A DNA stretch of 64,000 nucleotides from Candidatus Calescibacterium sp. (lineage in GTDB: Bacteria > Calescibacteriota > Calescibacteriia > Calescibacteriales > Calescibacteriaceae). Numbering within the stretch: position 1 is the first letter of the stretch; the number at the start of each line of letters is the position of its first letter. This document shows positions 1 to 8,757 of the stretch, piece after piece. Location of the stretch: positions 186,001 through 250,000 of the forward strand of contig JANXBU010000001.1 of NCBI GenBank assembly GCA_025060505.1. The letters run 5' to 3'. The translations under genes were made by a program, and so were the position numbers. Under the pieces are notes generated by a model that saw only the letters and a list, made by a program, of their open reading frames with translations, ran no database searches and was not told where the DNA came from.

Positions 1-544
1 AATCAGCTTCTCTTGTAAGCCTTGATCTTCTTTCTTTTGCTTCCTCGACCGTTATAAGCCCGGCGTTCAGATCCGCATCTATTGAAAGCTGTTTGCCGGG
101 GAGTGAATCGAGAGTAAATCTTGCGGCTACTTCTGCTATTCTTCCAGCTCCGCGGGTTATGACCACAAGGTTTATTATTGTCAGAACTATAAATATAATC
201 AGACCAATTGCGAAATTTCCCCCCATGACAACATTACCGAAGAACTCAATTATCAAGGATACCATTCCGGTTTCTGTTACGAACTCATGTCCATGTGCAA
301 GTATTCTTCTTGTTGTTGCCACATTCAAGGATAGTCTGTATAGCGTTACTATAAGAAGAACTGTTGGAAAAGAAAAAAATTCAAGGGGTTCTCTTATATA
401 TAGTGAAACAAATAGAATCATCACAGCGAATGCAAAGCTCAAAATTATAAGCAGGTCTATGAATAGAGCGGGAAGAGGAATTATGACTATAATTATTATC
501 AGAAAAGCTCCAATAGCTATGAGAAAGTCCAAATTTCTTCTCAT
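1..544 (-). CDS. flhA: Flagellar export apparatus protein FlhA, N-terminal part (cut by window edge)
   Basis: FlhA is the large inner-membrane component of the flagellar type III export gate. The reverse strand gives about 181 residues from ATG at 544 to the window start. They begin with paired hydrophobic segments, then the family region with TRGAGRIAEVAARFTLDSLP, PGKQLSIDADLNAGLI and the start of the conserved cytoplasmic FHIPEP-type loop. The start is fixed because the codon just upstream is an in-frame TAG. There is no Shine-Dalgarno sequence; TAAAAT lies at 553-558, 8 nt before the ATG, which fits a leaderless transcript. The C-terminal half lies outside the window. Identity is near certain from the conserved block. 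Confidence 0.95.
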   Translation of the reverse strand, partial: MRRNLDFLIAIGAFLIIIIVIIPLPALFIDLLIILSFAFAVMILFVSLYIREPLEFFSFPTVLLIVTLYRLSLNVATTRRILAHGHEFVTETGMVSLIIEFFGNVVMGGNFAIGLIIFIVLTIINLVVITRGAGRIAEVAARFTLDSLPGKQLSIDADLNAGLITVEEAKERRSRLTREAD

Positions 545-749
545 CTATATGAATTTTAAAAACAAGAAACTAAAACCTTTTTATTTCAAGTTTCAAGGTA
601 TCCTTTTACAATAACATAAATTACCTGTTCCGCCAAAATCATACATCAGATCTTGAAACCTGAAATTTTTATCTGGAAGATTTGATGTTTGCAAGTGCAA
701 GAAGTCATAGATTATCTCGTTTTGCAAGAATCAGGAAATATTCCATGTT

Positions 750-1319
750 TTATTTTTTCCTTCCCTTCTTTGTATTAAGATGGAATTTCCCGTTGATCTT
801 GAATTTGAAAAATTTATTCTCATCTGATTTAAGTAGCTCTAAAATTTCTGAGAAGGAGACTATATCACCTCTTTTTTTGTTTAGTTTTGATGCAAATGTT
901 TTAACATTTGAACTATCTTTTGCAATTCCATATATTATGAAGCTGAAAATCAGAGAGTTTTCATCTTGTGGATATATTTCAATTTTATCTATCTGTATGC
1001 TGTTGCTAACTGAGTTCGATAGCAAAACAAAAAATTCGTATATTGATTCATTCTGAATTTTTGAGACCTCCCACAGATTCAGAAACTCTTTATATCTTTG
1101 GTACTCTTCTTTGATGTTTTGAATGTTTTTCTTCTGAGATTCGAATTCTATTTTTGTCTTGAGTTCTTCTATATCTTTTTCATATCTTCTGTTTGTTATG
1201 CTCAGAGATATAAATAGTACAACAGAAACAGATAAGATTACAGCAAATATTTTTGCATATTTTTTCCCCCTTTTTGTTTTGAGAATCTGAGCTATTCCTT
1301 TGTATCTTTCCATCGCCAT
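750..1319 (-). CDS. PilN-like (fimbrial assembly) inner-membrane protein
   Basis: About 189 residues. One hydrophobic segment near residues 23-42 follows a short basic N-terminus, then a coiled-coil stretch and a periplasmic alpha/beta part. This is the layout of PilN/GspL-type proteins, which link the cytoplasmic and periplasmic parts of type IV pilus or type II secretion machines. The periplasmic pattern of a helix, IDKIEIYPQDENS and a small strand-rich domain resembles the PilN domain but is weakly conserved. I chose the start MAMERYKG (ATG at 1319; a second ATG at 1313 is possible). The reading frame overlaps the end of the upstream glycosidase by 28 bp, so the two are probably co-transcribed. 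No other pilus gene is visible, so the system it serves is unknown. Confidence 0.5.
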   Translation of the reverse strand: MAMERYKGIAQILKTKRGKKYAKIFAVILSVSVVLFISLSITNRRYEKDIEELKTKIEFESQKKNIQNIKEEYQRYKEFLNLWEVSKIQNESIYEFFVLLSNSVSNSIQIDKIEIYPQDENSLIFSFIIYGIAKDSSNVKTFASKLNKKRGDIVSFSEILELLKSDENKFFKFKINGKFHLNTKKGRKK

Positions 1320-2611
1320 GATACCGAAACTTTTTTCTTTGAAATTTTTATTTGTTCTTCTGACACTTTTTCTGAGTCTATGAAGCAATCAAGTATTTTT
1401 GGGCATCTCAGAACAAAGTAATCTCCTTCATATTCGAATGTAAGTTCATTTTGGAGGTACTTTATATTTTTAATTTCTCCTTTCAGGAATTCTGGATAGG
1501 GTCTTATAACTGGGACAAAATTAGATAGAGGATTTCCGAAATCATCAATGATTGCAAGATCGTATTTGCTTGACTTGTCATAAGACCACACAGCGGAACC
1601 GACGAAATTTGAATCAAAAATATCTATTTGTTCTTTTACTTTTTCATAAGCCTCTGGATCTTCCCAAGCAACTCCATATTCACCAACCAACATAGGAACT
1701 TCATACTTCAAGGAATGTTCAAGATGCTTGTTGAATATTGAAAGAGTATCTGTTTGTGATTGACTACCTAAGAAGGCGGATATTGGATATATGTGCGGAG
1801 CATAGACAAGATTATTACCATCTGGTTTTTGGAGATAGAATGGATAACCAAAGTCAGATAAAGGATGGGTTTCATAAAAGATTAGCTTTTGCGTATATTT
1901 TCTGGTTATTTTTATCACTTTGTTATAAAATTCTCTGAGCTTTTCGTTCTCCCACTTTTCTGTATCATTCCATTCGTATCCCGGCCAAGGTTCGTTTATT
2001 ATTTCAAATCCTATTACACCTTTTTCATTGTGTAGTTGCTGAACGACATATTCAAACATGTTGATGTATGCTGTTTGAACTCCGTTTTTGTCGTTCCAGA
2101 ATGATTCAAATTGGCATGATACAGATTCATCGAGGTAGTTTAGCATCCAGGGGTCAAGATCCTTGAAAGGGGGACATTCTGGATCTCGCGCCCACTCCGG
2201 TGGTCCATCTCCCTCATTTGAGTGAGTTGCATGGAAACCGTATATATCCTGATGTAAATCTATCAGTACATAAATTCCAAGACCGTCTACCCATCTTAAT
2301 ATCTCTCTTATCTTTTCTATGTAGTTTTTATCGTATTTGCCTCTTTCTGGTTCAACGGCTGACCAGAAAAGTGTGAGTCTTATGAAATTCAATCCAAATT
2401 TTCTTAATCTTTCTATGTCTTCTCTTTGAACCCAAGGTATTATCGTTCTTTTAGCTGTGTGAGCTATATTTACTCCACGGAGCAGAATTTTTTCTTCTCC
2501 TTTGTATATGTATATTTTGTTCTGCCAAAATTTTTCAGATTCTATCTTATTTTTCCCATTGCAGTAAAATAACGTAAAAAAGAGAACTGATAAAGGATAC
2601 AATCTTTTCAT
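1292..2611 (-). CDS. Secreted GH5-family glycoside hydrolase (endoglycoceramidase-like)
   Basis: 439 residues from ATG at 2611. A more upstream TTG at 2644 is open but would spoil the signal peptide. The N-terminus has a signal peptide (residues 1-17) ending in Cys17, but the residues before it (LFY) are a poor lipobox. The catalytic barrel shows family 5 marks: LRGVN at 44-48, DLHQD near 119, the acid/base Glu207 in INEPWPG and the nucleophile Glu311 in VGEYG. A small beta-rich C-terminal domain follows, as in endoglycoceramidase-type and related GH5 enzymes. The substrate cannot be read from sequence; a beta-glucan or glycolipid is possible. No Shine-Dalgarno is present. The downstream PilN-like gene overlaps its 3' end. 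Confidence 0.8.
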   Translation of the reverse strand: MKRLYPLSVLFFTLFYCNGKNKIESEKFWQNKIYIYKGEEKILLRGVNIAHTAKRTIIPWVQREDIERLRKFGLNFIRLTLFWSAVEPERGKYDKNYIEKIREILRWVDGLGIYVLIDLHQDIYGFHATHSNEGDGPPEWARDPECPPFKDLDPWMLNYLDESVSCQFESFWNDKNGVQTAYINMFEYVVQQLHNEKGVIGFEIINEPWPGYEWNDTEKWENEKLREFYNKVIKITRKYTQKLIFYETHPLSDFGYPFYLQKPDGNNLVYAPHIYPISAFLGSQSQTDTLSIFNKHLEHSLKYEVPMLVGEYGVAWEDPEAYEKVKEQIDIFDSNFVGSAVWSYDKSSKYDLAIIDDFGNPLSNFVPVIRPYPEFLKGEIKNIKYLQNELTFEYEGDYFVLRCPKILDCFIDSEKVSEEQIKISKKKVSVSWRWKDTKE

Positions 2612-2679
2612 AATTCGATAATTAATTATTTTATTCTCTTGCAATCATAAAGATTGTTGAATCAAATTATGTGTATTTC

Positions 2680-3579
2680 TTATGTTTTATCTTTTGTGAA
2701 ACTTTGTTTTGTACTTGAGCTTATTCCAGAGAATAGAGATAAGAACTCAAGAGGAATAACAAACTTTGTTGATTGAGAAATTCCTAAAGTTTTCAAGGCT
2801 TCAAGATACTGCAACGACATAGTTTTATCATCAATTGATCTTGCTACTTGAAAAATTTTTTCCAAAGCAGTTGAGTATCCCTCAGCTTTAAGTATTTGAG
2901 AAAGTTTTTCTCCTTCCGCTTTTAGTATCTGAGCTTCTTTTTCCCCCTCAGCTGAAAGGATTTTAGATATTTTTTCTCCTTCTGCTTTTAGAATTTCCGA
3001 TTGTTTTATTCCCTCAGCCTCGGTTACCATTGCTCTTCTTGTTCTTTCTGCTGCCATCTGTTTTGTCATTGAATCTTGAACCTCCCGAGGAGGTAAGATT
3101 TCTCTTATTTCCACTGCTGTTACTTTGACTCCCCATCTTTGGGTAACCTCATCAAGTTTTGATTGGAGCTTCAGATTTATCTCTTCCCTTTTTGAAAGCA
3201 CGTCATCTAAAATAATATCTCCAACTACTGCGCGCAGGGTAGTTGTTGCAAGACCCCTTGTTGCATATTCAAAATTTTCAACATTTACAACAGAAGGAAC
3301 TGCATCTAATATTTTCAGATAGATCAAGAAATCTATTAGGATTGGAGCATTATCTTTTGTTATACATGTCTGTTGCGGGATTTCAAGGACAAATTCTCTA
3401 AGGTCTACTTTTACAGCCTTGTCTATAATTGGAATTATAATCACAATTCCAGGACCCTTCGGTTTACGAAGAACTCTCCCAAGTCTGAAAATAACGACTC
3501 TTTGGAATTCCGGAACCACTCTCACAGATAGAACCAAAAAGATAATAACAAAAACCGCAACCCCTAGCAACCACCACAT
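2680..3579 (-). CDS. SPFH/Band 7 membrane protein (slipin/QmcA-like)
   Basis: 299 residues: an N-terminal membrane anchor (residues 2-20), then a Band 7 domain opening with VVPEFQRVVIFRLGR and containing EIREILPPREV, then a helical tail. SPFH proteins form oligomeric membrane microdomain scaffolds. The tail holds four successive 11-residue repeats of the type ILKAEGEKISK (about residues 196-240), a hendecad pattern expected for a long right-handed coiled coil. The usual NfeD partner gene is not adjacent. The gene is transcribed away from hisIE across a 256-bp spacer (3580-3835) in which I see nothing but AT-rich promoter-like sequence. No Shine-Dalgarno precedes the ATG. Confidence 0.88.
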   Translation of the reverse strand: MWWLLGVAVFVIIFLVLSVRVVPEFQRVVIFRLGRVLRKPKGPGIVIIIPIIDKAVKVDLREFVLEIPQQTCITKDNAPILIDFLIYLKILDAVPSVVNVENFEYATRGLATTTLRAVVGDIILDDVLSKREEINLKLQSKLDEVTQRWGVKVTAVEIREILPPREVQDSMTKQMAAERTRRAMVTEAEGIKQSEILKAEGEKISKILSAEGEKEAQILKAEGEKLSQILKAEGYSTALEKIFQVARSIDDKTMSLQYLEALKTLGISQSTKFVIPLEFLSLFSGISSSTKQSFTKDKT

Positions 3580-3835
3580 ATATATTATTTTTCGTAAAAA
3601 GAGAGAACAATTTTCAATCTATTTACTGTTTTACAGCTTTTATCTTGAGCAAGAAGTTTTTCAGTTTTGGCCCAAATTCCTATGTACAATTTATCTTAAA
3701 AATTTCTTTTTTTGTCTCTTAAAAGGGACGATTTTTTAAAGATTTCAGCTCAATCGAAGTTTCTCTGTAAAGATTTAATATTTTTGTTTTATGAATTTTT
3801 TATTTGTATGAATCTTTTATTAGACTGGTTAAATT

Positions 3836-4495
3836 ATGTCTAACAAAGAAAAGATTGATTTTTCAGGTGGTCTTATTCCAACTGTTGTTGTCGATAGTTT
3901 GACTGGAAAGCTTCTTATGCTTGCTTTTTCTTCTCCCGAATCTTTGAAACTAACATTTCAAACTGGTTTTGCTCATTTCTTTTCAAGAAAAAGACAGAAG
4001 ATATGGAAAAAAGGAGAGGAGAGTGGTAACACATTAAAAATTGAAAAAGTTTTTATTGACTGCGATAACGATTCTATTATTTTTATAGCTGAACCATCTG
4101 GTCCGACTTGCCATACAGGAGAGCCTTCATGTTTTTTCAGAAAGGTTTTAAGTTTCGGTGATGATCAGTATATAGAACTCAAGAAGGAAGACCTTTTTTC
4201 AAATGTAATTTTTGAATTGCAAGATATTTTGAGGGATCGCAAGAAAAATCCAAAGATTGGTAGCTACACGTCTGAACTTTTCTCATCAGGTTTGATTAAA
4301 TTAACTGCTAAAATTATGGAGGAGGCTCAGGAGCTTTGTGATTCTGCTGTGAGAGGTGTAAGGGGTTCCGGTAAAGATTCTGTTGTTTGGGAAGCATCTG
4401 ACCTTATATATCATTTCTTAGCGCTTTTGGTTTTCTTAGATGTTCCATTTGAAGATGTTCTGAAAGAACTTAAGAGAAGAAGAGGGGGAAAATGA
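3836..4495 (+). CDS. hisI: Bifunctional phosphoribosyl-AMP cyclohydrolase / phosphoribosyl-ATP pyrophosphatase
   Basis: HisIE catalyses steps 2 and 3 of histidine biosynthesis. Residues 1-115 are the cyclohydrolase: the SRKRQKIWKKGEESGN segment, the metal site DCDND at 75-79 and zinc cysteines C92 and C99. Residues 120-219 are the pyrophosphohydrolase, with the helix LTAKIMEEAQEL and later EASDLIYHFLALL supplying the acidic metal ligands. Fusion of both domains is common in bacteria. No other his biosynthetic gene is in the window (hisS at 29 kb is a tRNA synthetase), so the pathway genes are probably dispersed. The ATG has no Shine-Dalgarno sequence. Confidence 0.95.
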   Translation: MSNKEKIDFSGGLIPTVVVDSLTGKLLMLAFSSPESLKLTFQTGFAHFFSRKRQKIWKKGEESGNTLKIEKVFIDCDNDSIIFIAEPSGPTCHTGEPSCFFRKVLSFGDDQYIELKKEDLFSNVIFELQDILRDRKKNPKIGSYTSELFSSGLIKLTAKIMEEAQELCDSAVRGVRGSGKDSVVWEASDLIYHFLALLVFLDVPFEDVLKELKRRRGGK

Positions 4496-4636
4496 AGAAT
4501 TATTACTCTATTACAAGTATAGAGTTGAATTTATGGTTTTGTTCAATAATTTTTTCAATGCAGCTAACAAAAAAGTCTGTAAAAAACCATTCTTGATAAA
4601 GTGTAATAAAATAAAAGATTCTGGAGGTATTTATTT

Positions 4637-4933
4637 ATGCTCAGAATTGAGGCAGAGATTAGACAAAAATTGGGAAAAGAGGATGCGAAAAAGATAAGAA
4701 AACAAGGTTATGTAACAGGTATAATTTATGCTAGAGGAAAAGTTTATGAGCAGTTAAAACTAAAGTTAGCAGACCTCAACAGCATATTGAAAAATCAAAA
4801 CGATGTATTTGAAATAAAAGTTTCAAACAAAGTATATAAGGTTAAGCTCAAAGGTGTCCAGATTCATCCCGTAACAGATAAACCTCTTCATTTTGATTTC
4901 TACGCTCTGGAGGAACCATATTCTGAAAATTAA
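4637..4933 (+). CDS. rplY: 50S ribosomal protein L25, short form
   Basis: 98 residues matching the 5S-rRNA-binding L25 domain (KIRKQGYVTGIIYARGK, then VKLKGVQIHPVTDKPLHFDF). The C-terminal domain of the longer CTC form is absent, so this is the short, E. coli-like type. The start is supported by a strong GGAGG at 4623-4627, 9 nt before the ATG. That makes it one of the few genes here with a classical ribosome-binding site, consistent with high expression. Confidence 0.93.
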   Translation: MLRIEAEIRQKLGKEDAKKIRKQGYVTGIIYARGKVYEQLKLKLADLNSILKNQNDVFEIKVSNKVYKVKLKGVQIHPVTDKPLHFDFYALEEPYSEN

Positions 4934-4994
4934 TTCGGTAGAAAATGAGATCAGATTTTTATTGCTGAAACTCAAAAAACATTACCGGAGATGT

Positions 4995-5000
4995 TAAAAT
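4995..5000 (+). promoter_or_regulatory. Candidate -10 element placing the start of transcription at the ATG (leaderless)
   Basis: TAAAAT followed by 7 nt and the ATG at 5008. There is no Shine-Dalgarno. The spacing predicts a transcription start at or within 1-2 nt of the ATG. No convincing -35 hexamer is visible. Confidence 0.4.
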
Positions 5001-5007
5001 AAAACCT

Positions 5008-5238
5008 ATGAGTGTAGAGAAGGAAAAAAAGTCAGCAAAGGCTGAGCAGAAGACAGAACAGAATGAAGAACAACTTATAGATCCAGAACTTCTTGAGATT
5101 CTGGCTTGTCCAAAATGTAAAGGGGATATTTTCCTTGATAAGAAAAGAAAGGGGCTTGTGTGCAACAACTGCCGTCTTCTATATAAGATAGAGGATGGAA
5201 TTCCAATAATGCTTATAGACGAAGCAATTCAAATCTGA
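5008..5238 (+). CDS. Trm112-family zinc-ribbon protein
   Basis: 76 residues. A charged Lys/Glu/Gln-rich N-terminal tail of about 23 residues precedes a Trm112/YcaR domain (LLEILACPKCKGD ... LVCNNCRLLYKIEDGIPIM). The four zinc cysteines lie in two CxxC pairs. In eukaryotes and archaea Trm112 activates methyltransferases; bacterial members are small, often near cell-envelope or methyltransferase genes, and their partner is usually unknown. No obvious methyltransferase partner is adjacent here. Confidence 0.85.
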   Translation: MSVEKEKKSAKAEQKTEQNEEQLIDPELLEILACPKCKGDIFLDKKRKGLVCNNCRLLYKIEDGIPIMLIDEAIQI

Positions 5239-5315
5239 GATACTCTTATTTTGCAGATTCTGAAACCTGGGTGTTTTGTAAATTCTTCTTCTTATTGGAA
5301 AACTTAAAGATTCAA

Positions 5316-8300
5316 TTAAATTTTATTCACTTCTGGTTTTCTCTTTAATATTTTTCTCGTTATTGAATACAGTGCAGGTATGAAAATGAGTGTAAGAAAT
5401 GTTGATATTATCATACCTCCGATTGACGGGATAGCAAAGTTTTTTCCACCAACGAGAGACTCGCTTTCGGTAAATATTGATGGAGTAAGACCAAGAATTG
5501 TTGTGAATGATGTCATAAGGACAGGTCTTAGTCTTGAACCTGCTCCTTCTATTAAAGCTTCATACCAAGGTAATCCTTCTTCTTCCTCCTTCTTCTCAAC
5601 CACATCAAGTAGAACTATTCCATTGTTCACAACTATTCCGGAAAGAAGGAATATAGATATAGCAGTAAGGACTGAAAACGGGGTTCCGGTTATAAACAGG
5701 GCTATAAATGCTCCGGTTACTGCAAGAGGGATAGTAAAAAGTATTATGAACGGTATGGTGAAGGACTTGAGTATCACAACCATAGCTGAGTACACCAAAA
5801 ATACACCAAGCAATATAGCTATTATTGCATAGGAGAATGTCTGTCTTGTTTCTCTTACACCTCCTCCAAACTCAACGTCCATATCTGGGAATTTTTCATT
5901 TATGAAATCTTTTATTTTTTGCGCATCTGTGAAGGATGAACCGGTTGTATCTGCCGATATTCTTCCAACTCTTATTCCATTTATTCTTTCTATTTCAGAT
6001 GGTGTCAAGCCGAATTTTATTTGAGCTATATCAGATAGGAATGTAAATCCATCTCTCTGAAATGAAAATGGAGGTTTTACAGGAGTTCTTTTGAAGTTCT
6101 CAATTGATATATCTCTTCCCTCTTTTGTTCTGAGTAATATTGTTATATCTTCTCCGTACCTTGTGAATGTTCCTGCGCTAACACCAGTGATAAGTGTTGT
6201 GAGAAAATCACCAAGGTAGGCTGGTGTTATGTTTAGAGATTTTCCAGCTTCCCAAACCCTTACCTGTAGTTCCGGTACAGGTTTTGATTGTTCAACATCT
6301 GCAAGGAGTACAAAATCTAATTTTTCCAGCTCATCTGTTATCTTTTCAAGTCGCTCCAAAAATGCAACGTAGTCTTGATCTGCGAGTTCTGAGTAAAGTT
6401 TCAGTTCTATACTTCTTGATTGTCCAAATATAAAAAGGTTCACGGGATTTGCCGGTATTATTCTGAAATCTTCTATGTCCGGTTTTGACGATAGTATTTC
6501 GGAAATTATGTTGTAGGCTGTGAAGTAAGGGAAATAGTCTTTAAGTCTTACACCAAGAAGTATAAGGTTATCTGCTTCTGTGAATCTTTGAGCTCTCCCA
6601 AATGATCTACCGAAAGTTGATTCACCGTATCTGAAAAACATATAGTCTATGTTTTCTTTCCCAATCTTCTGTATTATTTCCTCTTTCACTTGATAGGCTA
6701 TGTTCTCTGCCCATTTCCAATTAGCATTTTTTGGAAGATATACAAAAATTCTCATATCTGGAATGCTCTTGACTGGTATCAGCTCTTTTTTGATCCTCGG
6801 AAATGATACGATTGGAATAATCAAAAATGCTACGACTACGGGGAGGAAATATATGGGCTTTTGTGAGATGAATCTCAGTATTTTCTTATATGTGCTTTCC
6901 AAACCGAATACTTCTTCCGCTGATTTTAACTTGTTCGATTCATCTTTTAGAAATTTTGAAGATATTGCGGGAATAAGTGTTGAAGCAATGAAGAGGGATA
7001 TTATTGACGATATTCCTATGATCAGAGCAAAATCAATAAATAGTCTGAAGGCAAGTCCTTTTATAAAAACTATTGGGAGAAAAACAATAAAGTTTGTTAT
7101 TGTTGACCCAAGAAGGGCGGTAAAAACATATTCTGTACCTTCAATTGAGGAGATTTTTAGTCTTTTCCCTTCTATTTGGTTTTTCCTTTTTATACTTTCA
7201 AGAACAACTATTGAGTTATCTATGACTATACCAGAGGAAGCTATTATTGCAGATAGTGAAATTATGTTAAGTCCTATACCAAGGAAATACATAGCGAGCA
7301 ACGAGAATATCAATGAAACTGGAATAGAAACAAAAAGAATAAATGCCTCTTTTATTCTTCTTATGAATATGAATGTTACAATTCCCACTGCGATAACTGC
7401 ATAAAAAACTGTTGTTCTGAGTTCGTCTATTGTTTTTTGGATTGATTCTGAGAAATCAAGAAGAACTCTAATTCTTATGTCTGCAGGGAGTCTTTCGGAA
7501 ACTTTTTCAAGAGCCGATCTTACATTGTTGCTCACCTCAATTATGTTTGCTCCAGGTCTTTTTCTCACAAGAAAAAGGAGTATGTTCTCGAGCTTTTCAC
7601 CATCGTAAAGTAGAGAAGCAGATGATTCATCTTTACCAGAGAGTTCAACTTCAGCTATGTCTCTTATTCTTATCGGAAGACCATTTACAACGGATACTAC
7701 TACATTTTCAACATCTGCTATGTTTGTAAATCTTCCCTTAACAGTTGTTATGAAAGAGTTTCTACCAAGATTTATTTTTCCAGCTGAGAAATCACCGTTG
7801 TACTGTGAAAGAGCTTGTCTGACTTCTTGAATCCCGATACCATAATTTTTCATTTTTTCAACATCAAGCCAGATATTTAGACTTCTCTGGGCATCTGCGA
7901 GTATCAGGATTCCTCCAACACCAGGGAGATTAGAGATGTATGTGGATATTATATCGTCTGTTATTCTATAAAGAGAATCTCTATCTCTATTCCCAGTTAT
8001 ACCGAGGAACAAAACAGGGAAAGCAGACGAAGAAAATCTTAGTGTAGATACATTGATATTCAATCCAAGCGCTGTGAAGTTTCTTTTAACAAATTCTAAT
8101 CTCTCATTTATCCTTTGAACCGCGAAGTCAAGATTTTCTCCTATTTTAAATCTAACCTGAATAACTGCAACTCCCTGCTCACATATTGATTGTATTTCTT
8201 CTACACCCTCAACTGATTTTATAACCTCCTCAATAGGTTTTACTGCGATCTGCTCAATTTGTTCTGGAGAAGCGTTTTCCAAACTAATAGCAACCGAAAC

Positions 8301-8432
8301 AAAAGGTGGTTCAATTGGGGGCAGGAGATCAACAGGAATTAGCCGAGAAGCATATATTCCCAATACGACAAATGATACGTAAATTATTGTTGTTCCGGGA
8401 ATGTTATTTACAGCTCCTTTTATTAATCTCAT
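5316..8432 (-). CDS. RND-family efflux/export permease (AcrB/HAE1-like)
   Basis: 1038 residues, the normal length of RND pumps. It shows an N-terminal transmembrane helix followed by LIPVDLLPPIEPPFV, a first porter loop, a six-helix block with the conserved TM4 acidic residue in SGIVIDNSIVVLES, and a duplicated second half ending in RLRPVLMTSFTTILGLTP. This indicates a proton-driven inner-membrane exporter of the hydrophobic/amphiphilic class. The membrane-fusion and outer-membrane partners are not adjacent. The substrate is unknown. It converges on the Trm112-like gene with a 77-bp spacer that shows no clear terminator. Confidence 0.92.
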   Translation of the reverse strand: MRLIKGAVNNIPGTTIIYVSFVVLGIYASRLIPVDLLPPIEPPFVSVAISLENASPEQIEQIAVKPIEEVIKSVEGVEEIQSICEQGVAVIQVRFKIGENLDFAVQRINERLEFVKRNFTALGLNINVSTLRFSSSAFPVLFLGITGNRDRDSLYRITDDIISTYISNLPGVGGILILADAQRSLNIWLDVEKMKNYGIGIQEVRQALSQYNGDFSAGKINLGRNSFITTVKGRFTNIADVENVVVSVVNGLPIRIRDIAEVELSGKDESSASLLYDGEKLENILLFLVRKRPGANIIEVSNNVRSALEKVSERLPADIRIRVLLDFSESIQKTIDELRTTVFYAVIAVGIVTFIFIRRIKEAFILFVSIPVSLIFSLLAMYFLGIGLNIISLSAIIASSGIVIDNSIVVLESIKRKNQIEGKRLKISSIEGTEYVFTALLGSTITNFIVFLPIVFIKGLAFRLFIDFALIIGISSIISLFIASTLIPAISSKFLKDESNKLKSAEEVFGLESTYKKILRFISQKPIYFLPVVVAFLIIPIVSFPRIKKELIPVKSIPDMRIFVYLPKNANWKWAENIAYQVKEEIIQKIGKENIDYMFFRYGESTFGRSFGRAQRFTEADNLILLGVRLKDYFPYFTAYNIISEILSSKPDIEDFRIIPANPVNLFIFGQSRSIELKLYSELADQDYVAFLERLEKITDELEKLDFVLLADVEQSKPVPELQVRVWEAGKSLNITPAYLGDFLTTLITGVSAGTFTRYGEDITILLRTKEGRDISIENFKRTPVKPPFSFQRDGFTFLSDIAQIKFGLTPSEIERINGIRVGRISADTTGSSFTDAQKIKDFINEKFPDMDVEFGGGVRETRQTFSYAIIAILLGVFLVYSAMVVILKSFTIPFIILFTIPLAVTGAFIALFITGTPFSVLTAISIFLLSGIVVNNGIVLLDVVEKKEEEEGLPWYEALIEGAGSRLRPVLMTSFTTILGLTPSIFTESESLVGGKNFAIPSIGGMIISTFLTLIFIPALYSITRKILKRKPEVNKI

Positions 8433-8633
8433 ATCTTCATAACTTAAATATCCTGACTTCCGCGTTCTTAGTATTCAGTATTTTTCTGATCAATCTTCTG
8501 TACGGTAGAAAATTTATTTTGCTTTGTTGAGACAGTTGAGATAAAAATCTTCTTCAAAACTAAGGAACTGATTGACTTGAACTTCACCTGTTTTCTTGTA
8601 ATTCTAACCGAGTCAAATGAGTTTATGAACTAT

Positions 8634-8650
8634 ATGTATTCAGAATACAT
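8634..8650. promoter_or_regulatory. 17-bp perfect palindrome, candidate operator
   Basis: ATGTATTC-A-GAATACAT is a perfect inverted repeat, 108 bp before the carboxyltransferase start and about 56 bp upstream of its candidate promoter. Another GAATAC half-site occurs at 8664-8669. The surrounding 325-bp spacer (8433-8757) holds no other gene that I can see. Binding by a dimeric regulator is an inference. Confidence 0.35.
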
Positions 8651-8705
8651 CCGAAATTAAATTTGAATACTTGGTCAAAATTCAGAAAATAATAAAATCA
8701 AAGAT

Positions 8706-8736
8706 TTGATTTAGTAAATACATAGAAGAATAAAAT
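8706..8736 (+). promoter_or_regulatory. Candidate sigma-70-type promoter for the first carboxyltransferase
   Basis: TTGATT at 8706-8711 and TAAAAT at 8731-8736, separated by 19 bp, precede a strong GGAGG ribosome-binding site just upstream of the ATG at 8758. The spacer is longer than ideal. Confidence 0.35.
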
Positions 8737-8757
8737 AACACAGAGGAGGTTTTTTGT

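Noticed and set aside
93-614. 173-codon frame on the forward strand at the window start
   Set aside because: Antisense to flhA, whose conserved motifs are beyond doubt.
682-1056. 124-codon frame on the forward strand
   Set aside because: Antisense to the PilN-like gene, whose frame has the membrane segment and domain pattern of a real protein.
4500-4525. Inverted repeat ACTCTAT/ATAGAGT after hisIE as a terminator
   Set aside because: Seven AT-rich base pairs with no T-run following.
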